Shown piece by piece: positions 7,490-14,684 of a stretch of 49,818 nucleotides of DNA. Location: assembly GCA_018380195.1 (NCBI GenBank), contig JAGZUC010000016.1, positions 1-49,818 on the forward strand, read 5' to 3'. The notes beneath the pieces were generated by a model, which was not told the DNA's origin, did no database searches, and saw only the letters and a list, made by a program, of their open reading frames with translations. Source of the DNA: Collinsella sp. Its GTDB lineage: Bacteria; Actinomycetota; Coriobacteriia; Coriobacteriales; Coriobacteriaceae. Within the stretch, counting starts at the first letter, position 1; the number at the start of each line of letters is the position of its first letter. Both the position numbers and the translations under genes were made by a program.

Positions 7490-9802
7490 ATGGCTGGTAA
7501 TCACTTTAAGGGCAGCGATAGCGGCCGTCCTGCAGTCCCGCCGCGTCCGAACGGGGCTGGTAAGGCCGGCACGCCGGGCGGCGCTGGACAGGGCGGTTCC
7601 GGTAAGCGCGTGTCCCCGGGCGAGACGGCGATGTTTACCGCTCTGTACGAGCAGTCTCAAAAGGCAAAAAAGACCGGCCGTGCAAGAGGGAATGTCTTTG
7701 CGGGCGGTGCAACCTCCGCGTCGCAGCCGAGCGGGGCTCCTTCGGTACCTGCGAACAACGCAGGTGCTACCAACGCCGCAAATGCCGCCGGCAACGTTAA
7801 TGCCGGCAAGGCCGCCAACAATACTCCCTCTGCCGGTGGCGCGGGGCTTACGGGTAACCTTGGCACGATTTACACCGGTGCCTCCGAGACTGGCACGTTC
7901 GCCCGCCTGGATGATAGCGGTGCCGAGTTTGCGGGCTCGGGTTCCAAGGAAGATTATTACGATTTTGGCTTGAACTATGGTAGCGACGCTTCGTCGAGTT
8001 CGACCTCTGACGGTCTGGTCCGTCATCGCCATCGCAAGGGCGAACGCAAAAAGCGTCACACCGGCGCCATTATTGCCGCTGTAGTCGCGGTGCTTCTCGT
8101 TGCGCTTGGCGCAAGCGGCTTTATGCTGCTTAACTCGGCAAAGACCGTAAAGAGTGAAGCGAAGGAGGCCGTCGAGATTGTCGGTGGCCTTAAGGACAAG
8201 GTCACGTCGGGCGATTTTTCGACGCTGCCTGACGACGCGAAGAAGATTGATGAGCTTTGCGACAGCATGAAGGCGGAGACCTCGAGCCCGCTGTGGACGG
8301 CGGCTTCGTTTATCCCGGTGTATGGCAGCGACATCAATGCGGCCCGCACCATGATCGACGCCCTGTCCGATGTCTCGAGCAATGCGCTGGTTCCCATGGC
8401 CGATAACCTTTCGCAGGCCACGCCCGGCAAGCTGTTTCAGGACGGCATGATTAACGTGTCCGCGCTGCAGGCGGTCGCCGATTCGCTTTCCAGCAGCTCG
8501 AAGGTGTTCAAGAGCGCCAACGAGAAGATCCAGGGCATTGGCGATACTCATATTTCCCAGGTGACCGAGCTGGTCGATAAGGCCAAGGACGGCTTTGCCA
8601 CCCTCAACGGCGCGGTTGACGCGGCGGAGAAGGTCGCCCCCGTCCTTCCGCAGATGCTCGGCGCCAACGGCCAGACGCGCAACTACCTTGTGTACGCCAT
8701 GAACAACGTCGAGATTCGTGCTTGCGGCGGCTTTGGCGGTTCGCAGGGCCTGATTTCGGTCACCGACGGCCAGATGTCGATCGGCGACTTTGTTCCCCGT
8801 ATTGGACTGAGCGAGGATGAAGCGGTCGAGAGCGTCGACGAAGAGGATGAGGCGCTGTTTGGCAATCACAGCAACCTGTACAACTCGGGTAACACCTATT
8901 CGCCCGACTGGCCGCGCAACTCGCAGCGTGTCGCCGCTCTGTGGAAGTCCGAGTATGGCCAAGACGTTGATGGCGTCATCGGTATCGACCCGGTGTTCCT
9001 GCAGTATCTGCTGGGCCTTGTCGGCAATGTCTCGCTGCCCGACGGCACGGTTGTCGACGGCACCAATGCGGCCAAAGTCCTCATGCACGACGTGTACTGG
9101 AACTATCCGGTCGAGGAGTCGGACGGCATCTTTGCAGCCGTTGCCAGCGCCGCCTTCGACAAGATTCTCGGCGGCATCGGTGATGTCGATGTTACGAAGC
9201 TCGTCAGCGCCGTTGAGCGTGGTGCCGAAGAGGGCCGCCTGATCGCGTGGATGAAAAACGACGATGAGCAGAATGCCATCAAAGAGACAGGCATTGACGC
9301 TTCGCTGCCCGATCCGGATGATCCGAGTGCCGATCCCGTTGCCGGCGTTTACTTTAACAACCTGAGCTTCTCCAAGCTCGACTGGTATCTGAACGCCGAC
9401 ACTCAGATTGGTCAGGGCATCAAGAACGGTGACGGCACGTGCTCCTATCGCATCACCGTTACCCTGACGAACATCATGACGCAGGAGGAGGCTGGCAAGC
9501 TGCCCGACTACGTTGCGGCGAGCGCACCCGATGCCGCGCGTGACGACGAGCGTCTGAATGTCTCGTTGTTTGCCCCGACGGGCGGCAACATTACTGATCT
9601 GACCGTCGAGGGCACCCAGTTTGGTCTTGGCGCCGCTACGTGGCATGGAATCCCCTTCTATTCGGGTACCGTTGACCTGCATGCTGGCGAGACGACGACG
9701 ATCACGTATACGCTGACCACGTCGGCCGAGGCGGGGGACAAGCCGCTTACGCTGCGTCAGACTCCTACATGCCAGGCGGCTCGCGACAGCGCGTCGGCGT
9801 AG
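7490..9802 (+). CDS. DUF4012 domain protein, membrane anchored
   Basis: A protein of about 770 residues. The first 180 residues are low complexity (Gly/Ala/Asn/Ser), then a basic RHRHRKGERKKRH patch precedes one membrane helix (AIIAAVVAVLLVALGASGFMLL). The rest would lie outside. The DUF4012 signature is visible at about residues 390-430: NYLVYAMNNVEIRACGGFGG and GLISVTDGQMSIGDF. DUF4012 proteins occur in Actinobacteria next to cell-surface polysaccharide genes; biochemical function is not established. GAGGA lies 7 bases before ATG 7490. The next gene is glmM, which feeds peptidoglycan precursor synthesis, so an envelope role fits, but a terminator-like hairpin lies between them. Confidence 0.8.
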   Translation: MAGNHFKGSDSGRPAVPPRPNGAGKAGTPGGAGQGGSGKRVSPGETAMFTALYEQSQKAKKTGRARGNVFAGGATSASQPSGAPSVPANNAGATNAANAAGNVNAGKAANNTPSAGGAGLTGNLGTIYTGASETGTFARLDDSGAEFAGSGSKEDYYDFGLNYGSDASSSSTSDGLVRHRHRKGERKKRHTGAIIAAVVAVLLVALGASGFMLLNSAKTVKSEAKEAVEIVGGLKDKVTSGDFSTLPDDAKKIDELCDSMKAETSSPLWTAASFIPVYGSDINAARTMIDALSDVSSNALVPMADNLSQATPGKLFQDGMINVSALQAVADSLSSSSKVFKSANEKIQGIGDTHISQVTELVDKAKDGFATLNGAVDAAEKVAPVLPQMLGANGQTRNYLVYAMNNVEIRACGGFGGSQGLISVTDGQMSIGDFVPRIGLSEDEAVESVDEEDEALFGNHSNLYNSGNTYSPDWPRNSQRVAALWKSEYGQDVDGVIGIDPVFLQYLLGLVGNVSLPDGTVVDGTNAAKVLMHDVYWNYPVEESDGIFAAVASAAFDKILGGIGDVDVTKLVSAVERGAEEGRLIAWMKNDDEQNAIKETGIDASLPDPDDPSADPVAGVYFNNLSFSKLDWYLNADTQIGQGIKNGDGTCSYRITVTLTNIMTQEEAGKLPDYVAASAPDAARDDERLNVSLFAPTGGNITDLTVEGTQFGLGAATWHGIPFYSGTVDLHAGETTTITYTLTTSAEAGDKPLTLRQTPTCQAARDSASA

Positions 9803-9839
9803 GGTTTTTCTGGTAGCGCAGATAATCGAGTACCATTTT

Positions 9840-9872
9840 GGGGCGGACAGGCAATCTGTTCGCCCCTATTTT
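9840..9872 (+). terminator. Intrinsic terminator before glmM
   Basis: GGGGCG-G-ACAG and CTGT-T-CGCCCC arms with loop GCAAT, then TATTTTG. It ends only 6 bases before the AAGGAG of glmM, so it either ends the DUF4012 transcript or acts as an attenuator in the glmM leader. Confidence 0.7.
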
Positions 9873-9885
9873 GTAAGGAGAGCGC

Positions 9886-11217
9886 ATGAAGTACTTTGGC
9901 ACCGACGGCTTTCGCGGCGAGGCCAACGTTGGGCTGACGGTAGAGCACGCTTATAAAATTGGCCGTTTTGTGGGCTGGTATTACGGCGCCAACCGCAGTG
10001 CTAAGGCGCGCGTCATCGTGGGCAAGGACACACGTCGCTCGAGTTATATGTTCGAGGCGGCGCTGGTGAGCGGCCTGGTCGCGAGCGGTGCGGACGCCTA
10101 TATGCTGCACGTGATCCCCACGCCGGGCGTAGCGCATCAGACCGTGGAGGGCTGCTTCGATTGCGGCATCATGATCAGCGCGAGCCACAACCCGTTTTGC
10201 GATAACGGCATTAAGCTCGTCAACAGCGACGGCTTTAAGATGGACGAGGACGTACTGGAGCTCATCGAGGACTATATCGATGGCAAGAGCGAGGTGCCGC
10301 TGGCCACGGGCAACCACATCGGCGCCACGGTGGACTACATGCAGGGCCGCAACCGCTACATTGCTTCGCTCATCGCCAGCGCGAACTTTTCGTTGCAGGG
10401 CGTCAAGATCGGCATCGACTGCGCCAACGGCTCGGCTTCCTCGGTCGCCAAGCCGGTGTTTGACGCGCTCGGTGCCGACGTGCGCGTGATCAACGCCGCG
10501 CCCGATGGCTTTAACATCAACGTCGACTGCGGCTCCACGCATATGGAGCGCCTGCAGCGCCATGTGGTGGAGCAGGGCCTGGACGTGGGTTTTGCCTACG
10601 ATGGCGATGCCGACCGCTGCCTGGCCGTGGATGAGCGCGGTCGCGTGGTAGACGGCGACCAGATCCTGTACGCGTGCGGCGTGTATCTGAACAAGCACGG
10701 TCGCCTTTCGGGCGGTACCGTGGTGCCGACGATTGCCAGCAACTTTGGCCTGGTCAAGTCGCTGGAGCTTGCCGGTCTGAGCGCCGTGACCAGCGGCGTG
10801 GGCGACCGTCACGTGTATGCCAAGATGCGCGAGGGCGGTTACAGCTTGGGCGGCGAGCAGACGGGCCATACGATCTTTGGCGATATCGAGCGCACGGGCG
10901 ACGGCATTATGACTTCGCTGCGCGTGATGGAAGTGATTCGTGCCGAGCGCGAGACGCTCTCGCAGCTCACGGCTCCGTGCAAGCTGCTGCCGCAGGCGCA
11001 GGTTGCCGTGCGCGTGGCGGACAAGGACGCCGCGCTCGAGAACATGGGCGTGCAGAACGCCATCGCCGAGGCCGAGGCTGCGCTGGCAGGCGAGGGCCGC
11101 GTGCTCGTGCGCAAGAGCGGAACCGAGTCGGTTATCCGCGTGCTGGCCGAAGCCCCCGACCAAGCCGCCGCCGACGCCGCCATGAAGCGCATCGCCAACG
11201 CGCTCGAGGCTTTATAG
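9886..11217 (+). CDS. glmM: Phosphoglucosamine mutase
   Basis: Converts glucosamine-6-phosphate to glucosamine-1-phosphate for UDP-GlcNAc and so for peptidoglycan and surface glycans. At 443 residues it matches the family length. Visible motifs: N-terminal FGTDGFRGEAN, catalytic phosphoserine loop MISASHNPF, metal-binding YDGDADRC, sugar-binding GGEQTGH, and C-terminal phosphate-binding VRKSGTES. TAAGGAGAG lies just before ATG 9886. A perfect 13-bp hairpin begins inside the stop codon. Confidence 0.97.
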   Translation: MKYFGTDGFRGEANVGLTVEHAYKIGRFVGWYYGANRSAKARVIVGKDTRRSSYMFEAALVSGLVASGADAYMLHVIPTPGVAHQTVEGCFDCGIMISASHNPFCDNGIKLVNSDGFKMDEDVLELIEDYIDGKSEVPLATGNHIGATVDYMQGRNRYIASLIASANFSLQGVKIGIDCANGSASSVAKPVFDALGADVRVINAAPDGFNINVDCGSTHMERLQRHVVEQGLDVGFAYDGDADRCLAVDERGRVVDGDQILYACGVYLNKHGRLSGGTVVPTIASNFGLVKSLELAGLSAVTSGVGDRHVYAKMREGGYSLGGEQTGHTIFGDIERTGDGIMTSLRVMEVIRAERETLSQLTAPCKLLPQAQVAVRVADKDAALENMGVQNAIAEAEAALAGEGRVLVRKSGTESVIRVLAEAPDQAAADAAMKRIANALEAL

Positions 11218-11245
11218 TTACGCGGTTTTACCAAACCGCGTAACT
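11216..11245. repeat. 13-bp perfect hairpin overlapping the glmM stop
   Basis: AGTTACGCGGTTT and AAACCGCGTAACT with loop TACC. The left arm includes the last two bases of the TAG stop. No T-run follows, so it is probably an mRNA 3'-end protecting or processing structure rather than a terminator on its own. Confidence 0.6.
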
Positions 11246-11257
11246 GCTCGACGCTGC

Positions 11258-11356
11258 AAACGGCCCCAAGCGGCAATCTGACGTTCAATTTCAAGGGCGC
11301 GACCAGAAGGTCAGCGCCCTTTCATTTCACGTCACCTTGCTCGCTTGGGGCCGTTT
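11258..11356. repeat. Nested palindrome: 15-bp outer arms around an inner terminator hairpin
   Basis: Outer arms AAACGGCCCCAAGCG (11258-11272) and CGCTTGGGGCCGTTT (11342-11356) are perfect inverted repeats 69 bases apart. Inside, AAGGGCGC/GCGCCCTT (11293-11322) with an additional ACC/GGT pair is followed by TTCATTT and could terminate glmM transcription. The whole block could extrude as a cruciform or be a small inverted-repeat element. Confidence 0.6.
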
Positions 11357-11421
11357 TCGCTGACGTTGCCAAGACATTAGCGTCAACGAACTAGTCATTG
11401 GGTACCTAGTTATTGGGTGAA

Positions 11422-11461
11422 AAAAGGGGACGCTGCGGATTGGTTCCGCGGCGTCCCCTTT
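11422..11461. terminator. Bidirectional terminator between glmM and the M32 carboxypeptidase
   Basis: AAAGGGGACGC-T-GCGG and CCGC-G-GCGTCCCCTTT with loop ATTGGTT; A-run on the left and T-run on the right. It lies 22 bases from the stop of the minus-strand M32 gene and mainly serves that gene. Confidence 0.75.
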
Positions 11462-11483
11462 GCGTTGGCGTGTCGGTTATGCC

Positions 11484-13058
11484 TTACAGCTCGTAGAGCG
11501 TGGTGAACTTGTCCTGCAGGTAGCTGCAGTAGTAGCGGGCATCAAAGGCCATGCCGCAGGCGCCCTTGATGAGTTCCGGCGCGTCTTTGGCGCGGCCCCA
11601 CTGCCAAATGTGCTCGCCCAGCCAGGCGCGGACGGGTGTCAGGTCGCCGCTCGCGCAGGCGCCGGTAAGGTCGACGCCGTCGCGGCACATGGCCGGCACA
11701 AACATGGCGTCGTAGGCGCTGCCCAGCGCATAGGTGGGGAAGTAGCCAAACGAGCCGCCGCTCCAGTGCGTATCCTGCAGGCAACCACGCGTGTCGTCGG
11801 GAACCGGAATGCCCAGGTACTCATCCATGAAGCGATTCCAAAGCGCGGGGATATCCTTGGCTGTGGCCTCGCCGGCAAACAGCATGCGCTCGATCTCGTA
11901 GCGCACCATAACGTGCAGCGGATAGGTGAGCTCGTCGGCCTCGGTGCGGATCAGCGAAGGCTGCGCGATGTTCACGGCGTGGTAGAGCGTGTCCTCGTCG
12001 ACGTCGCCGTAGACCTCGGGTGCGTGGCGGCGCAGCACCTCGAGCAGCGGTCCCATAAAGGCACGGCTGCGGCCTACGGTGTTCTCAAAGAAGCGGCTCT
12101 GGCTCTCGTGGATGCCCATGGAGGTGCCGCCCTCCAGACAGGTGCGCGCATAGGCGGGATTGACGCCCAGCTCGTACATGGTGTGCCCCGCCTCGTGGAT
12201 GATGCTGTAGACGTTGGAGATGCAATCGTCCTCGTAGATGTGTGTCGCGATGCGCGCGTCACCCACGGCAAAGCCCTCGCTAAACGGGTGCTCGGTAAAG
12301 GCAAGCGTGGTGTCGTCCAGGTTCAGGCCGACGAGCTTCATCAGGTCGAAGCTCATGGCGCGCTGGGCGGCCTCGGGCACGCGGGCGTGCAAAAAGTCGG
12401 CATCGGGCTGCTGGCCGCGCTCGCCGATGGCGTGCACGAGCGGCACGACCGTGGCCTTGACCTCGTCGCAAAACGCGTCGAAGCTCTTGGTGGAAAGGCC
12501 GCGCTCGTACTGGTCGAGCCAAACATCGTAGGGATCGCGCTTGGGGTCCATGAGCTCTGCCTGATGCTTAAGCTGGGCGACGATTCTATCCACATAGGGC
12601 TCAAAGCTTGCCCAGTCATTGGCCGTCTTGGCCTTGTGCCACACGGCATCGGCCTCGCAGGTGAGCCTGGTCCAGGCCTCGGCCTCCTCGGTGGGGATGG
12701 CGCCGGCCTCGCGCTGGTCGCGGCCGAGCACGCGGATCTCGTCGAGCAGCTGCGGGTCGTCGATCTTTCCGCCGGCGACGGTTTCGCGTGCCAGCGAGCG
12801 CACAAGTTCGACAGACTTTTCGCTGGTCAGGAGCTTATGATGCTCGCCGGCGAGCGTACCCATGGCGTCTGCGCGGGCAGCGGCGCCGTTGGCGGGGGCG
12901 ATGGTCGCGCCGTCAAACTCGGCAATCTTGAGCAGGTACTCGCGGGTCCACAGCTTGCCCTCGAGCTTGCGGAATTTCTTGACGGCTTTCTCGGCCTTGA
13001 TGCCCTTGGCGGCTTTTGCCACGGCGGCTTTGGCCTTCTTATCGAGCTTCTTTCCCAT
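11484..13058 (-). CDS. M32-family metallocarboxypeptidase
   Basis: A 524-residue cytoplasmic zinc carboxypeptidase of the Taq/Pfu type that removes C-terminal residues from peptides. The catalytic HExxH is seen as IIHEAGHTMYELG, with the downstream MGIHESQSRFFENTVGRS block that supplies the third zinc ligand and is highly conserved in M32. The C-terminal YFPTYALGSAYDAMF is also typical. The start at ATG 13058 has AAGGAT just upstream on the minus strand. The N-terminal Lys/Ala-rich stretch of about 30 residues is unusual but plausible. Divergent from the pheST leader. Confidence 0.93.
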   Translation of the reverse strand: MGKKLDKKAKAAVAKAAKGIKAEKAVKKFRKLEGKLWTREYLLKIAEFDGATIAPANGAAARADAMGTLAGEHHKLLTSEKSVELVRSLARETVAGGKIDDPQLLDEIRVLGRDQREAGAIPTEEAEAWTRLTCEADAVWHKAKTANDWASFEPYVDRIVAQLKHQAELMDPKRDPYDVWLDQYERGLSTKSFDAFCDEVKATVVPLVHAIGERGQQPDADFLHARVPEAAQRAMSFDLMKLVGLNLDDTTLAFTEHPFSEGFAVGDARIATHIYEDDCISNVYSIIHEAGHTMYELGVNPAYARTCLEGGTSMGIHESQSRFFENTVGRSRAFMGPLLEVLRRHAPEVYGDVDEDTLYHAVNIAQPSLIRTEADELTYPLHVMVRYEIERMLFAGEATAKDIPALWNRFMDEYLGIPVPDDTRGCLQDTHWSGGSFGYFPTYALGSAYDAMFVPAMCRDGVDLTGACASGDLTPVRAWLGEHIWQWGRAKDAPELIKGACGMAFDARYYCSYLQDKFTTLYEL

Positions 13059-13189
13059 ACCATATCCTTAATCTCGCAGGCCGCCCGTCCAAGGTGGACG
13101 CGCAGCCAGTTTGCACAGCTACCTGCTTTGTACCCAGCGCGAACAAAACGGAACGCGGCGATGCACGCGCAGAATGTGTTATCCTATAG

Positions 13190-13480
13190 CCCAATGCGTT
13201 GACGGAGAGGGTTTTTGCCCGCCGCGTCGCCGGCAAGAGAGGGAAGGTCATGGGCTGCAAGCCTTCCTGCGGTGGCAAGGGCCAAGCGTTCACTCCCGAG
13301 CAGCGACCTCAACGGGCGCGCGGCCAGCGGCGGCGAAGCCCCAGTAGGGAAGCCGTGAGCCTCGCGACAAGGGGCGCAGAGTGGGCACGGCGGGCCAGAC
13401 ATCCGCCGGGTCAAACAAGGTGGTACCGCGGAATTCAACCGTCCTTGGGCAATGCACATGCCCGAGGGCGGTTTTTTGTT
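13190..13480 (+). promoter_or_regulatory. T-box riboswitch controlling pheST
   Basis: The leader carries the T-box core AAGGTGGTACCGCG (13418-13430), followed by the terminator ACCGTCCTTGGGC/GCCCGAGGGCGGTTTTTT (13438-13476). The long GC-rich region from about 13195 contains Stem I features (AGAGAGGGAAGG paired toward CCTTCC). Uncharged tRNA-Phe would bind the specifier and the T-box and favour the antiterminator. A TTC at 13289-13294 is the candidate Phe specifier but I could not confirm it by folding. The coordinates of the 5' end are approximate. Confidence 0.88.
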
Positions 13481-13562
13481 ACCGAACCGGGCCGCACATC
13501 CGCAGCGTCGCATGGCTTCAGCCGCCGCGACAAGTGGATGCGCGAGAGACGAAAGGGAAGAC

Positions 13563-14639
13563 ATGAGTCTGATTGATGATCTGGTCAAACTCGAGGAAGA
13601 GGCCAAGGAGCTCATCGCCGGCGCCGACGACGCCGCCAAGCTCGAGGCCGCACGCATTGAGCTGCTCGGCCGCAAGGGTCGCATCACCGGCCTGATGCGC
13701 ATGATGGGCAAGCTCGCCCCCGAGGATCGCCCCGTCATGGGCAAGCGCGCCAACGAGATGCGCCAGCTGATCGAGGGCATGCTCGACGAGCGCACCACCG
13801 AGATGAAGGCCGCCGCCCTCAAGCACGCACTGGAGCACGAGGCCGTCGACATCACGCTGCCGGGCATCCGTCCGCAGATCGGTCACCAGCACCTGATCAA
13901 GCAGATCATCGAGGAGGCCGAGGACATCTTCTGCGGCATCGGCTACACCGTCGAGTCCGGCCCCATGGTCGACACCTCCTACTACAACTTCACCGCGCTC
14001 AACGCCCCCATGGATCACCCGAGCCGCTCGGCCCGCGATACCTTCTACGTGGTCGACAATAACCCCGGCAGCGTCGCGCACCCCGAGGCCCACGCCCACG
14101 GCGAGTCCGATGTGCTGCTGCGCACCCAGACTTCGGGCGTGCAGATCCACACTATGGAGTCGCAGAAGCCGCCCATCTACATGATCTGCCCGGGCACCGT
14201 CTACCGTCCCGACACGGCCGATGCCTGCCACCTGCCGCAGTTCAACCAGATCGAGGGCCTGGTCGTCGACGAGGGCATCACCTTTGGCGACCTGAAGGGC
14301 ACGCTCGACTACTTTGTTAAGTGCATGTTTGGCGAGGATCGCAAGACGCGTTACCGCCCGCACTTCTTCCCCTTCACCGAGCCCAGCTGCGAGGTGGACG
14401 TGAGCTGCCACGTGTGCGGTGGCAAGGGCTGCAACTTCTGCAAGCATAGCGGCTGGATCGAGATCTTGGGCTGCGGCATGGTCGACCCCAACGTTCTTAT
14501 CAACTGTGGCATCGACCCCGAGAAGTATACCGGCTTCGCCTTTGGCATTGGCGCCGAACGCGTCGCGGCCCTGCGCTACGACCTGCCGGACCTCAGAACT
14601 CTCATGACGGGCGATATGAGATTTTTGAATCAATTCTAA
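13563..14639 (+). CDS. pheS: Phenylalanine-tRNA ligase alpha subunit
   Basis: Catalytic subunit of the heterotetrameric PheRS that charges tRNA-Phe. 358 residues, with an N-terminal coiled coil (about 1-85) and a class II aminoacyl-tRNA synthetase core: PMVDTSYYNFTALN, HPEAHAHGESD, the motif 2 region VYRPDTADACHLPQFNQIEG, and motif 3 FAFGIGAERVAALRY. It carries a four-cysteine insertion (CHVCGGKGCNFC) near residue 285, found in a subset of bacterial PheS proteins and probably zinc-binding. AAAGGGAAG precedes ATG 13563; the frame extends back into the T-box but that part is leader. Confidence 0.96.
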   Translation: MSLIDDLVKLEEEAKELIAGADDAAKLEAARIELLGRKGRITGLMRMMGKLAPEDRPVMGKRANEMRQLIEGMLDERTTEMKAAALKHALEHEAVDITLPGIRPQIGHQHLIKQIIEEAEDIFCGIGYTVESGPMVDTSYYNFTALNAPMDHPSRSARDTFYVVDNNPGSVAHPEAHAHGESDVLLRTQTSGVQIHTMESQKPPIYMICPGTVYRPDTADACHLPQFNQIEGLVVDEGITFGDLKGTLDYFVKCMFGEDRKTRYRPHFFPFTEPSCEVDVSCHVCGGKGCNFCKHSGWIEILGCGMVDPNVLINCGIDPEKYTGFAFGIGAERVAALRYDLPDLRTLMTGDMRFLNQF

Positions 14640-14684
14640 ATCACCCGTTCTAGCAGGCTTTTCTTTCTCATAAGGAGTAATCAA

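Noticed and set aside
7460..9682. A 740-codon minus-strand frame opposite the DUF4012 gene
   Set aside because: Shadow frame of a GC-rich gene; no ribosome binding site or recognisable domain.
11460..13202. A 580-codon plus-strand frame opposite the M32 carboxypeptidase
   Set aside because: The minus strand carries the HEAGH motif and full M32 signature; the plus frame has no family features.
13289..13294. Exact assignment of the Phe specifier codon in the T-box
   Set aside because: A TTC is present in a plausible place, but Stem I could not be folded reliably by eye, so the T-box is reported without a firm specifier.
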